Assembly (NCBI RefSeq): GCF_014641615.1
Contig: NZ_BMIB01000002.1
Location: 1,240,001-1,304,000 of the forward strand
Direction of reading: 5' to 3'
Length of the DNA: 64,000 nt
Origin: Filimonas zeae
Lineage (GTDB): Bacteria > Bacteroidota > Bacteroidia > Chitinophagales > Chitinophagaceae
A program made the translations under genes and the position numbers. Numbering within the stretch: position 1 is the stretch's first letter; the number at the start of each line of letters is the position of its first letter. Positions 45,529 through 53,339 of the stretch are shown piece by piece. The notes beneath the pieces are model-generated. The model was not told the DNA's origin. It made no database searches and saw only the letters and a list, made by a program, of their open reading frames with translations.

Positions 45529-46596
45529 ATGAGCAGAGTAATAAAAACAGGACTGGTAGGGTATGGTATGGCGGCACAGGTTATGCACGCACCTTTTTTA
45601 TATACTTCTCCTCAATACGAAGTGGTAACCGTGCTGGAACGCCACCGGGAAGCATCTAAAGCCTTGTTTCCCGCAGTACAGGTAGCCCGCACACTGGAAG
45701 AGTTGCTGGCTACCGATGTGGAACTGGTAGTAATTACCACGCCTAACGAAACCCATGTACCATATACGTTACAGGCACTGGCTGCCGGTAAGCATGTGGT
45801 ACTGGAAAAGCCTTTTACCGTTACCTCCGCAGATGCACAATTACTGATTGATGCGGCTAAAAAGGCAGACCGGGTGCTGAGTGTATTTCATAACAGAAGG
45901 TATGTGGCAGACTTTTTAACCATGCGCCAGGTATTGCAGCAGCAACTGCTGGGAGATGTACATGAGTTTGAAGCCCATTACGACCGCTACCGACCCGATC
46001 CCAAACCCAATGCCTGGCGTGAGGAGAATATACCGGGCAGTGGTGTGCTGTACGATCTGGGCCCGCATCTGATAGATCAGGCTTTATGCCTGTTTGGATT
46101 ACCTAAACATATTTATGCCGATATACGTAAACAACGCCCACACTCCGTAGTAGACGATTACTTTGAACTGCAACTGGACTACGGCTTTACCAAAGTAGTA
46201 CTGAAAGCAGGCATGCTGGTACGCGAGCCCGGTGCACGTTATGTTATTCACGGTACTGCCGGTTCATTCATCAAATATGGAGAAGACCCTCAGGAGGCCA
46301 TTCTGAAAACCGGTCAGCTGCCTACAGCATCAGACTGGGGCTCTGAGCCGATGGATGCATACGGTCTGCTGCACACCACAGTAAACGGAAAAGAGTTTAA
46401 AGATAAATATCCATCCCTGCGTGGCAACTTTGGTTTATACTACCAGCATTTGCATGATACACTGGTAAATGGCAAGCCTCTCTGCGAAAGGCCGGAGCAT
46501 GGTTTTAATACTATCCGGCTGATAGAGCTGGCGCAAGAGAGCAGCCGGTTAAAAGCGGCTGTGGCATGCGGGGGGTTAAAGGATGTAGCGTATTAA
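45529..46596 (+). CDS. Gfo/Idh/MocA family oxidoreductase
   Basis: NAD(P)-dependent oxidoreductase of 355 aa. The Rossmann domain opens with TGLVGYGMAAQVMHAPFL (residues 7-24). The EKPFTVTSADAQ motif (about 97-108) holds the conserved catalytic Lys. The C-terminal alpha/beta domain contains HYDRYRPDPKPNAWREENIPGSGVLYDLGPHLIDQ (abridged: GSGVLYDLGPHLIDQ), with the usual GxxxDxxxHxxD-like pattern. It is closest to YdgJ/YvaA-like members that oxidise inositols or sugars, and the substrate is unknown. It lies 62 bp downstream of dnaE without a functional link. Confidence 0.92.
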   Translation: MSRVIKTGLVGYGMAAQVMHAPFLYTSPQYEVVTVLERHREASKALFPAVQVARTLEELLATDVELVVITTPNETHVPYTLQALAAGKHVVLEKPFTVTSADAQLLIDAAKKADRVLSVFHNRRYVADFLTMRQVLQQQLLGDVHEFEAHYDRYRPDPKPNAWREENIPGSGVLYDLGPHLIDQALCLFGLPKHIYADIRKQRPHSVVDDYFELQLDYGFTKVVLKAGMLVREPGARYVIHGTAGSFIKYGEDPQEAILKTGQLPTASDWGSEPMDAYGLLHTTVNGKEFKDKYPSLRGNFGLYYQHLHDTLVNGKPLCERPEHGFNTIRLIELAQESSRLKAAVACGGLKDVAY

Positions 46597-46598
46597 AG

Positions 46599-46629
46599 AA
46601 AATGGCCGGAGTTAAAACCCGGCCATTTC
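46599..46629. terminator. Bidirectional terminator between the Gfo/Idh gene and the EVE gene
   Basis: AAATGGCCGG-AGTTAAAA-CCCGGCCATTT forms a 10-bp perfect stem with short A/T runs on either side. It overlaps the last codons of the convergent EVE gene. Confidence 0.75.
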
Positions 46630-47022
46630 TTCTATTACACCCCATTCCTCCACGCTAACGGGAGAAACGGATAATCTTCCCTGTTTTATCAGGCCCAGCT
46701 TTTCCAGCCGTATATCTGCCTTCATCTGCGCCAGCGTTACCGGCTTAGGCAGCTTTTTTACGGGCTTTAAATCTACCACCACCCAGTTAGTATCTTCTGT
46801 GGTAGGGTCCTGGTAGGCTTCCTTTACCACTTTGGCAATGCCTACAATTTCCAGTCCTTCATTGCTGTGGTACCAGAATACCAGATCGCCTTTTTTCATG
46901 GCGCGCAGGTTGTTGCGGGCCTGGTAGTTACGCACACCATCCCAAAAGGTTTGTCCGTCTTTTACAAACTGGTCCCAGCTGTATTTAAAAGGTTCTGATT
47001 TTACTAACCAGTAAGAAGCCAT
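46612..47022 (-). CDS. EVE domain protein
   Basis: Small protein of 136 aa consisting of one EVE domain (PUA-like fold). It starts YWLVKSEPFKYSWDQF, with TFWDGVRNYQARNNLRAMKKGDLVFWYHS, IVGIAKVVKEAYQDPT, and WVVVDLKPVKKLPKPVTLAQMK; the key residues are the Trp-Asp-Gly-Val-Arg-Asn-Tyr-Gln-Ala run near 27-35. EVE/YTH-like PUA domains bind modified bases in DNA or RNA, such as 5-methylcytosine derivatives. There is no nuclease partner here, so it is a stand-alone housekeeping form rather than a restriction component. Confidence 0.94.
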   Translation of the reverse strand: MASYWLVKSEPFKYSWDQFVKDGQTFWDGVRNYQARNNLRAMKKGDLVFWYHSNEGLEIVGIAKVVKEAYQDPTTEDTNWVVVDLKPVKKLPKPVTLAQMKADIRLEKLGLIKQGRLSVSPVSVEEWGVIEEMAGF

Positions 47023-47093
47023 CGCTATTCTATTTTTAAACTAACCACTTTATTAATAACTCCCAACATCAAACTAACAACTCCCCACTCTCT

Positions 47094-47828
47094 CTACTCT
47101 TCCCAGCCATTGGCCAGTACATCGGCCAGGTGTAACACCTTTAAGTTGCGGCCTTTGTTTTTAATGCAACCATCCAGGTGCATCAGACAACTCATATCTG
47201 TGCTGATGAGGTATTGTGCTTCGGTATTAGCGGCGTTGGTAATCTTCTGATCGCCCATGGCAACGCTGATAGGTTCAAACTTAACAGCAAAGGTGCCGCC
47301 AAAACCGCAACAGGTTTCCACGTCGTTCATCTCTACCAATTCCAGCCCTTTTACCTTACTCAGCAGCTGCCGTGGCTCCTGCTTAATACGGCATTCGCGC
47401 AGGGCGGCGCAGCTATCGTGATAAGTGGCTTTGCCTTGCAGCTTTGCGCCAAAATCATCTTTACCCAATACCTTTATCAGAAACTCAGAAAGTTCGTAGG
47501 TACGATCGCTCAGGTGTTTCACCTCGTTGTGTACAGATGAGTTTTCAAACAGCTTCTGGTAGTAGTTGCGTACAAAACCTACGCAGCTGGCACTGGGTGC
47601 CACAATGTATTCCGCGCCTTCAAAGTCTTTCAGAAACTTGCTGCATACGGCGCGTGCCTCATCATGAAAACCGGCGTTGAACGCGGGCTGGCCGCAACAG
47701 GTTTGATTGCCATTATATTGAACCGTACAGCCTGCTTTCTCCAGCACCTTTACCATGTTAAAAGCCACATCGGGGTAAAGCTGATCAACAAAACACGGAA
47801 CAAAAATCTGTACAGTCATGGTATCCAT
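47094..47828 (-). CDS. LutA/YkgE-like (Fe-S)-binding oxidoreductase subunit
   Basis: Protein of 244 aa with two cysteine-rich CCG domains. The first half has VPCFVDQLYPDVAFNM and TCCGQPAFNAG; the second has TYHDSCAALRE and ETCCGFGGTFAVKF. The domain pair binds a noncanonical iron-sulfur cluster in heterodisulfide-reductase-like enzymes. LutA is the small subunit of the lactate-oxidation complex LutABC. Neither lutB nor lutC is next to it in this window, so assembly partners must be elsewhere. The start could also be the Met at residue 4 (47819). The upstream sequence is a run of heptamer repeats. Confidence 0.9.
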   Translation of the reverse strand: MDTMTVQIFVPCFVDQLYPDVAFNMVKVLEKAGCTVQYNGNQTCCGQPAFNAGFHDEARAVCSKFLKDFEGAEYIVAPSASCVGFVRNYYQKLFENSSVHNEVKHLSDRTYELSEFLIKVLGKDDFGAKLQGKATYHDSCAALRECRIKQEPRQLLSKVKGLELVEMNDVETCCGFGGTFAVKFEPISVAMGDQKITNAANTEAQYLISTDMSCLMHLDGCIKNKGRNLKVLHLADVLANGWEE

Positions 47829-47829
47829 T

Positions 47830-47857
47830 CAAAAGTCAAAAATCAAAAGTCAAAAAT
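47830..47857. repeat. Short heptamer repeat upstream of the lutA-like gene
   Basis: CAAAAGT and CAAAAAT alternate four times (28 bp) just before the start codon of the minus-strand gene. It reads as a low-complexity direct repeat with a 14-bp unit. Confidence 0.75.
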
Positions 47858-47881
47858 GACAGTGAAGAACGAAACAGAAGT

Positions 47882-48361
47882 TTACTTCAGCTTTCTCTTC
47901 AGGGCTATCATTTTTAATGCGGTAACAGCCGCTTCTTCGCCTTTATGGCCGTGTACACCACCTACTCTTTCCAGCGCCTGCTGCTCGTTATCTACGGTAA
48001 GTACACCAAAAATAACCGGGGCATTCAGCGTAAGGTTTAATGCTACCACGCCATCAGTTACGGCTTTACACACGTAATCAAAATGTGGCGTATCTCCTCT
48101 TATAACCGTGCCAAAAGCAATAAACGCATCGGCTTTGGGTTCGTTACTTTCTGCATATGCTTTTACCGCAAAGGGTATTTCAAACGCGCCGGGCACGGTA
48201 AGTACTTTTACACCTAGACCTGCTTCTTTCAACACTCTTTTGGCGCCCGCTTCCAGCTTGTTAATGATGGGGGCGTTCCACTCTGTTTTCACAATAACTA
48301 CAAAGGCATCCTTTGTAGTAGGGATGCCTTTGAGCAATGCGTTATTTCCTTTTGTAGCCAT
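47882..48361 (-). CDS. ribH: 6,7-dimethyl-8-ribityllumazine synthase
   Basis: Penultimate enzyme of riboflavin biosynthesis, condensing the amino-uracil with dihydroxybutanone phosphate. It is 159 aa. Visible are VVIVKTEWNAPIINKLEAGA, VPGAFEIPFAVKAYAES (near 59-75), the substrate loop AFGTVIRGDTPHFDYVC with catalytic His (about 93), and NAPVIFGVLTVDNEQQALERVGG. It forms pentamers or icosahedral shells. The ATG overlaps the stop of the upstream TPR gene by 1 nt (TAATG), so the two are translationally coupled. Confidence 0.97.
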   Translation of the reverse strand: MATKGNNALLKGIPTTKDAFVVIVKTEWNAPIINKLEAGAKRVLKEAGLGVKVLTVPGAFEIPFAVKAYAESNEPKADAFIAFGTVIRGDTPHFDYVCKAVTDGVVALNLTLNAPVIFGVLTVDNEQQALERVGGVHGHKGEEAAVTALKMIALKRKLK

Positions 48362-49059
48362 TATTTTACGCTAAACTCATTTTTACCAACCTCCAGGCGA
48401 TTGATGAATTTATCAGCCTGAAAGCCTTTATCTGTTCTTGGAAATTTCTCTTTCAATTGCTTGTACAGTTCCAGCGCTTCTTTGGTTTTACCTGCCACTT
48501 CGCTTAACATAGCGGCTCTGAACAGGTACTCAGAAGAATTGGCTTCGTCTTTTTCAAAAGTAGTAGCTGCTTTTTTGTAAGCATCTATTGCTTCTGATTG
48601 CTTATTACCCAGCTCGCTGTACGCATCACCCAGGCAACCGTAAGCCATCAGTTGAATCTGAGGCGCATCGGTGCTGAATTCCTTCAAAAACTTTACTGCA
48701 TTGTTATAATCGCCTAAACGCAGGTAACAAACACCGGCGTAATAATGCGCCAGGTTGCCGGATTTGGTTCCGCCGTAGTTATTGGCAATATACAGGAAGC
48801 CTTTGCCGGAACCGTCTCCATCCAGCGCTTTGCGCAGGGAGTCTATTCCAAAATATTGCTGCGCTTTAAATATAGCTTCGCCGGCTTTTTCTTCTTTTGG
48901 TTTTACCACAAATTGCTGGTAACCGAAATAACCGCCTACTACTACCACAACGGCAACAACAGCGCCCAGGATAGCTTTTTGGTTTTTGTACCAGAATCCC
49001 TGTGCTTTCAGCAGAGGGTCGTTAGATATGGCAACTTCAGGAACATGCTTTTCAGACAT
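48361..49059 (-). CDS. TPR membrane protein (YfgM-like)
   Basis: Protein of 232 aa. A short cytoplasmic start is followed by one transmembrane helix (AILGAVVAVVVVVGGYFGYQQF, about residues 30-51). Four to five TPR-like helical repeats lie on the far side: GNLAHYYAGVCYLRLGDYNNAVKFL, MAYGCLGDAYSELGNKQ, and EYLFRAAMLSEVAGKTKEALELYKQLKEKFP (motifs: YLRLGDYNNAVKFL and TKEALELYKQLKEKFP). It resembles YfgM and Bacteroidota tetratricopeptide proteins that sit next to ribH. A role in envelope protein folding or assembly is inferred, not shown. It is upstream of ribH in one transcript. Confidence 0.85.
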   Translation of the reverse strand: MSEKHVPEVAISNDPLLKAQGFWYKNQKAILGAVVAVVVVVGGYFGYQQFVVKPKEEKAGEAIFKAQQYFGIDSLRKALDGDGSGKGFLYIANNYGGTKSGNLAHYYAGVCYLRLGDYNNAVKFLKEFSTDAPQIQLMAYGCLGDAYSELGNKQSEAIDAYKKAATTFEKDEANSSEYLFRAAMLSEVAGKTKEALELYKQLKEKFPRTDKGFQADKFINRLEVGKNEFSVK

Positions 49060-49113
49060 GATATGTATACTTGTTGTTTTAAATACTTAATTGGGTATCC
49101 TTCGCGGTTAACC

Positions 49114-50109
49114 TTAGTCAACAATGAACGGATAGTTCTGGTCTACATACACATCCTTCAGCAGCTCGCTGTCATCCGGCCATGGGCTTTCTTCAGCAAA
49201 CTTCACGCTCTCTTCTACAGCCGCCGCAATACGTGCGTCAATCTCAGCTATTTCAGCTTCCGTAGCGTATTTGTTCTTCTTAATAGTAGACAGTACCAGG
49301 TTAATCGGGTCTTTTGCTTTGTACTCTTCCACTTCTTCTTTGGTGCGGTATTTCTGAGGATCAGAAACAGAGTGACCTTTATAACGGTAAGTTTTAATTT
49401 CCAGTAAGGTTGGACCTTCACCGGCACGTGCTCTTTTAGCAGCGCGGGCAACCGCTTCGTGTACAGCTTCAGGTACCATGCCATCAACCTTCTCAGAAGG
49501 CATCTGATAAGCGTCAGCCAGTTTATAAATGTCCACTACGTTAGAGGTTCTTTCAATAGAAGTACCCATTGCGTATTGGTTGTTCTCACAAATATAAATT
49601 ACGGGCAGCTTCCAGGTCATAGCCAGGTTAAAGGTTTCGTGCAGCATACCCTGGCGGGCAGCGCCATCACCAAAGAAACCTACAGCCAGGTTATCAGTGC
49701 CTTTATACTTTTCAGCAAAAGCCAAACCGGTAGCAGTACCAATCTGAGCACCAACAATACCATGTCCACCAAAGAAATAATGTTCCTTGCTGAAAAAGTG
49801 CATACTACCACCCTTGCCTTTTGCGCAACCGGTAGCTTTACCATACAACTCAGCCATACACGCATTAGGGTGCATACCTTTTGCTAACGCCAAACCGTGG
49901 TCACGGTAACCCGTGGTAAACGGATCTTCCTGGCGGGTAGCGGTCATTACACCGGCGGCAATAGCTTCCTGGCCATTGTAAACGTGGAAAAATCCACGAA
50001 TCTTACCTGCCATCTTATACATTTCTTCTGCTTTCAACTCAAACTGGCGAATAAGCTGCATGAGCTCGTACCAGTATAAATAAGTTTCTTTGGAAAACTT
50101 TGTAGCCAC
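49114..50109 (-). CDS. pdhA: Pyruvate dehydrogenase E1 component, alpha subunit
   Basis: Thiamine-diphosphate-dependent E1 alpha of 331 aa. It contains the conserved TPP motif GFFGDGAARQGMLHE...ENNQYAMG (GDG near residue 156, NN near 184). RGFFHVYNGQEAIAAGV, TGYRDHGLALAKG and the regulated-loop RYKGHSVSDPQKYR match PdhA. It converts pyruvate to hydroxyethyl-TPP with the beta subunit PdhB, which is not adjacent. The start codon is GTG at 50109 (GTG GCT ACA AAG), since no in-frame ATG is upstream; a TATATTTG box lies about 20 nt before it. Confidence 0.96.
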   Translation of the reverse strand: MATKFSKETYLYWYELMQLIRQFELKAEEMYKMAGKIRGFFHVYNGQEAIAAGVMTATRQEDPFTTGYRDHGLALAKGMHPNACMAELYGKATGCAKGKGGSMHFFSKEHYFFGGHGIVGAQIGTATGLAFAEKYKGTDNLAVGFFGDGAARQGMLHETFNLAMTWKLPVIYICENNQYAMGTSIERTSNVVDIYKLADAYQMPSEKVDGMVPEAVHEAVARAAKRARAGEGPTLLEIKTYRYKGHSVSDPQKYRTKEEVEEYKAKDPINLVLSTIKKNKYATEAEIAEIDARIAAAVEESVKFAEESPWPDDSELLKDVYVDQNYPFIVD

Positions 50110-50129
50110 AGTTATTAAAATTTGAGGGG

Positions 50130-50137
50130 CAAATATA
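50130..50137 (-). promoter_or_regulatory. -7 promoter box for pdhA
   Basis: TATATTTG on the minus strand matches TAnnTTTG and lies 20 nt before the GTG start of pdhA. Confidence 0.5.
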
Positions 50138-50219
50138 GGAGTTAAAGCTTAAAAAGCATACGATAAATTAATTGGCTGCTTATTATATCCCCTTAATATC
50201 CCTGGCATTCTATATTATC

Positions 50220-50227
50220 TATTTTTG
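50220..50227 (+). promoter_or_regulatory. -7 promoter box immediately before recF
   Basis: TATTTTTG is an exact match to TAnnTTTG, with only CACC between it and the ATG at 50232. A leaderless recF message is predicted. Confidence 0.6.
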
Positions 50228-50231
50228 CACC

Positions 50232-51314
50232 ATGTTCGGCTTCAGGCATATTGTATTAACCCAGTTCAGAAACTACCTCTACCAGTCGTTTTCGTTTACA
50301 GAGCGTATTGTGGGCATTTCGGGCGAAAATGGCAGCGGAAAAACCAACCTGCTGGATGCCGTTTATTACCTGTGCTTTACCCGCAGCTATTTTTCCCGTA
50401 CCGATGCGCAAAACGTCCACCACGGTCAGCAGGGAATGCGCCTGGAAGCGCAGCTGTTAAAAAACGATGAAGCGGGCAAACTGGTATGCATAGTACGCGA
50501 AAACAACAAAAAAGAGTTTTACGCCAACGATGAGGAATACAAAAAATTCTCTGACCATATAGGCCTCTATCCTGCCGTAATGATTGCCCCGGACGATACG
50601 GAACTGATTACCGGGGGCAGTGAAGACCGGCGGAAAATGATAGATACCCTGTTATCGCAGATTTACCCTGGCTACCTGCAGCAGCTGATTGCCTACAACA
50701 AAATTCTGCAGCAGCGTAACAGCCTGCTGAAAGCAGCGGCAGAACACAAACGGCTGGATACCTCCCTGCTGGAAATTCTGGATATGCAGCTGTGCGAAAG
50801 AGGCGATGTAATTTACCAGTGGCGAAAAACCTTTGCCGCAGAGTTTATTCCGCTGGTGCAACAACAATACATCAGCATTGCCGGTAAAGACGATCAGGTG
50901 CAGCTTACTTATGATAGTCAGTTACACAACGCCTCTATGGCAGAGCTACTGCAACAGAACCGCCAGCGCGATATGTATCTGGCCCGCACCGGCGCCGGTA
51001 TACATAAAGATGACATTGACATGCACATGAACGGGCTGGTGTTTAAAAACATAGCCTCGCAGGGGCAGCGGAAAAGCTTATTATTTGCCCTGAAGCTTTC
51101 TGAATTTCTTACCTTGAAACAGCAAAAAGGATTTACGCCTGTTTTGCTGCTGGATGATGTATTTGAAAAGCTGGACGCCGGACGCATGCACAACCTGCTG
51201 CACCGTGTATGCGTGGAAGAGCAGGGCCAGGTATTTATTACCGACACACACAACGAAAGGCTGGAAAAAGCATTTATAGATTTAGCGGTTCCTTATCAAC
51301 TCGTACAATTGTAA
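50232..51314 (+). CDS. recF: DNA replication/repair protein RecF
   Basis: SMC-like ATPase of 360 aa that loads RecA at gapped DNA together with RecO and RecR. Walker A GENGSGKTNLLDAVYYL lies at about residues 30-46, the RecF-specific DDTELITGGSEDRRKMID near 117, the ABC signature SQGQRKSLLFALKL near 277 and Walker B PVLLLDDVFEKLD near 300. The frame is open upstream to 50172, but the ATG at 50232 is the family start and follows a promoter box. recF is not in a dnaA-dnaN-recF-gyrB cluster here. A DUF721 gene follows 14 bp downstream. Confidence 0.97.
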   Translation: MFGFRHIVLTQFRNYLYQSFSFTERIVGISGENGSGKTNLLDAVYYLCFTRSYFSRTDAQNVHHGQQGMRLEAQLLKNDEAGKLVCIVRENNKKEFYANDEEYKKFSDHIGLYPAVMIAPDDTELITGGSEDRRKMIDTLLSQIYPGYLQQLIAYNKILQQRNSLLKAAAEHKRLDTSLLEILDMQLCERGDVIYQWRKTFAAEFIPLVQQQYISIAGKDDQVQLTYDSQLHNASMAELLQQNRQRDMYLARTGAGIHKDDIDMHMNGLVFKNIASQGQRKSLLFALKLSEFLTLKQQKGFTPVLLLDDVFEKLDAGRMHNLLHRVCVEEQGQVFITDTHNERLEKAFIDLAVPYQLVQL

Positions 51315-51316
51315 AC

Positions 51317-51324
51317 TACCTTTG
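51317..51324 (+). promoter_or_regulatory. -7 promoter box immediately before the DUF721 gene
   Basis: TACCTTTG matches TAnnTTTG and sits 4 nt (CAAC) before the ATG at 51329, directly after the recF stop. It suggests separate, leaderless transcription in addition to read-through from recF. Confidence 0.55.
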
Positions 51325-51328
51325 CAAC

Positions 51329-51610
51329 ATGGCAGAATTATCACTAGGCGATGCAATGAAGGCTTTTATTCAGAAAAGCAGATTAAAGAATGGAATACGC
51401 GCTGTACAGATTGAAACCGTATGGGAGCAGCTGATGGGCAAAACCATTTCCAAATACACCGAAAAAATACAGATCATCAACCAAACTCTCTTCATCAAAA
51501 CCAGTGTAGGCCCTCTGAAACAGGAGTTGCATTACCAAAAGCCACAGATTATTGAGCGGGTGAATGAAGCACTGGGGGAGAAAGTGATTGCTGAGGTGGT
51601 GATACAGTGA
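51329..51610 (+). CDS. DUF721 protein (DciA-like)
   Basis: Small protein of 93 aa of the DUF721 family. It has SLGDAMKAFIQKSRLKNGI at the start, the conserved VWEQLMGKTISKYTEKI segment and a basic beta strand TLFIKTSVGPLKQELHYQKPQIIERVNEALG (motif LKQELHYQKPQIIERVN). DciA, in this family, helps load the replicative helicase DnaB where DnaC/DnaI is missing. The position beside recF is the common arrangement. Whether this short version acts as DciA is an inference. The ATG at 51329 was chosen over an upstream extension that overlaps recF. Confidence 0.88.
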   Translation: MAELSLGDAMKAFIQKSRLKNGIRAVQIETVWEQLMGKTISKYTEKIQIINQTLFIKTSVGPLKQELHYQKPQIIERVNEALGEKVIAEVVIQ

Positions 51611-51616
51611 GTTTTA

Positions 51617-51695
51617 GTTAGCAGTTTGAAGTTGGGAGTTGATAGTTTTATTGCGGCATTAACTCACAACTTCAAACTATCAACTCCCGACTAAC
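51617..51695. repeat. Large intergenic inverted repeat with permuted arms
   Basis: The left arm GTTGGGAGTTGATAGTTT (51631-51648) pairs with AAACTATCAACTCCCGAC (51674-51691), an 18-bp stem with one G-U, and GTTAG/CTAAC extend the ends. In addition, AGTTTGAAGTTG (51623-51634) is the perfect complement of CAACTTCAAACT (51668-51679), so two mutually exclusive folds exist. It may terminate transcription from both sides. Confidence 0.75.
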
Positions 51696-52162
51696 TAATA
51701 TATCCACTGCCGCGAGCTAAAGCCCTCTCCCACCCAGCCTCTGTTAATCGTTTCCTCTACAATCGGCGCCAGTTCCTTATCTTTCAGTGCTTCGCGTACC
51801 AGATCATTTACGGTAACTACTGCTTTAAATTCAAACTCGTCAAATACAGGCAGGTAGCGGGCCTGATAGGCATTCATCAACATCATACAATACTCAGCCG
51901 GATCGGTACTGCTAACCACAGGTAAATCGGCTGTCATCACTTCTTTCACCAGCGTTGTCTGTGAGTATTTACCCTTCAGTATTACCTTTCGGGCATAATC
52001 CCGTTCAGAAAATATTCCTACATACTTACCACCACACTGCACTACCAGGTAGCTCAGGTTTTCACACTCCATAGCACTTAAAGCTTCCAGTACAGTTGCA
52101 TTTGCGTCTATAGAATGGTTTTGAAGTCCCTGCCGTGACAGGATTTTTGATACGGTGCACAT
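51695..52162 (-). CDS. CBS-domain protein
   Basis: Cytoplasmic protein of 155 aa made of a pair of CBS domains (Bateman module). The first (about 16-75) has HSIDANATVLEALSAMECENLSYLVV and GIFSERDYARKVILKG; the second has VKEVMTADLPVVSSTDPAEYCMMLM and YLPVFDEFEFKAVVTVNDLVREAL. The FSERDYARK motif is typical of free-standing CBS proteins that bind AMP/ATP or related nucleotides. No enzymatic domain is attached, and the partner is unknown. It lies about 120 bp downstream of the permease gene on the same strand. Confidence 0.92.
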   Translation of the reverse strand: MCTVSKILSRQGLQNHSIDANATVLEALSAMECENLSYLVVQCGGKYVGIFSERDYARKVILKGKYSQTTLVKEVMTADLPVVSSTDPAEYCMMLMNAYQARYLPVFDEFEFKAVVTVNDLVREALKDKELAPIVEETINRGWVGEGFSSRQWIY

Positions 52163-52280
52163 AGCGCTTGGTTTTATGCCGGCAGTTACGCCAGCGATTT
52201 ATAAAATAAACGAAGTGAGGTGTGAGGATGAGCACAAAAAGGAAGCCAGTTGCTGATGTATAAAAGCCTTGCGGATGCGA

Positions 52281-53327
52281 TTAATTCAATCTTACTCTTG
52301 GATCAATAATGCCGTACAACAGATCGGACAATAAATTTACAACAATAAAACAAGACGCCGTTATTAAAACGCTGCCCATTACTACGGGAAAGTCCAGTTT
52401 TTCCAGTGCGTCTACGGTAAGCTTGCCTATACCGTTCCAGCCAAAGATGTATTCTACAAAAAAAGCCCCCGCTAACAGCTCGGCAAACCAGCCAGTAATT
52501 GCTGTTACAACAGGGTTTAAGGCGTTGCGCAGGGCGTGGCGGGTAATTACCTGCCATTGGGTTAATCCTTTGGCATATGCGGTGCGTATGTAGTCCTGCT
52601 CCAGCACATCCAGCATGGCACTGCGGGTAAGCTGGGCTATTACAGCCAGTGGCCTGATACCCAGTGTTATAGCCGGTAACAGCACATTGCGTAACTGCAG
52701 GTGAACGCCGTTAAACGTATCCACCTCGTATAAGCTGCCCGTCATGTGCAGGCCGGTATAATCGCTTAAAACAAAACCGAATAAATAAGCTATTACAATG
52801 CCCATGAAAAAGGAAGGCGCAGAAATACCAAGAATGCTGGTGAAAATAGCGGCGCCATCCCACCACGTATTGTGTTTTACCGCAGCCAGAATGCCCAGAA
52901 AAATACCCAGTACGGTAGCAATGCACATGGCAACGAGTGCCAGCACAATGGTTTGGGGCAGGGCATCCCATAACATATCAGACACCTGTCTTTTAGTTTG
53001 ATACGATCGGCGGAGGTAAGGAAACTTCAATCCTACTTTGGTATCCCCGCCTATAAACAACCCTTTCAGCTGGCGTGTTTGTATATCGTCTTTGCTGTAT
53101 ACACTTACCGGCGAAACATCGTTCAGGTATAACACAAACTGCTTCCAGCGGGGTTTATCCAGCGCCAGCTCTTTACGTATATTCTGAATAGTGGCGCTGT
53201 CGCCGGTTTGGCCCAGCACCAGCCGGGCAGGATCGCCAAAGCCCTGAAACAACATAAACACCAGCATCACTACTCCCGCCAGCACCAGAAGGCCATAGAT
53301 ACTTTTGCGCAGGAGTAGCTGAAGCAT
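52281..53327 (-). CDS. ABC transporter permease, DppB/OppB-like
   Basis: Inner-membrane permease of 348 aa of the peptide/nickel importer class. TM1 is at the N-terminus (about 10-28), then a periplasmic loop of about 90 residues, and five more TMs. The BPD_transp_1 signature EQDYIRTAYAKGLTQWQVITRHALRNAL (EAA loop: AYAKGLTQWQVITRHALRNA) lies near residue 245-272. The C-terminus ends LYGIIDPRVRLN, as usual for DppB. DppC and DppD/F genes are not adjacent, so the rest of the transporter must be encoded elsewhere. It is translated 12 bp after the DoxX-like gene in the same transcript. Confidence 0.93.
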   Translation of the reverse strand: MLQLLLRKSIYGLLVLAGVVMLVFMLFQGFGDPARLVLGQTGDSATIQNIRKELALDKPRWKQFVLYLNDVSPVSVYSKDDIQTRQLKGLFIGGDTKVGLKFPYLRRSYQTKRQVSDMLWDALPQTIVLALVAMCIATVLGIFLGILAAVKHNTWWDGAAIFTSILGISAPSFFMGIVIAYLFGFVLSDYTGLHMTGSLYEVDTFNGVHLQLRNVLLPAITLGIRPLAVIAQLTRSAMLDVLEQDYIRTAYAKGLTQWQVITRHALRNALNPVVTAITGWFAELLAGAFFVEYIFGWNGIGKLTVDALEKLDFPVVMGSVLITASCFIVVNLLSDLLYGIIDPRVRLN

Positions 53328-53339
53328 AGCAATTACGTT

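Noticed and set aside
46612..47022. EVE protein as part of a modified-base restriction system
   Set aside because: It is a single stand-alone domain with no McrB-like AAA or nuclease neighbour, typical of housekeeping EVE proteins.
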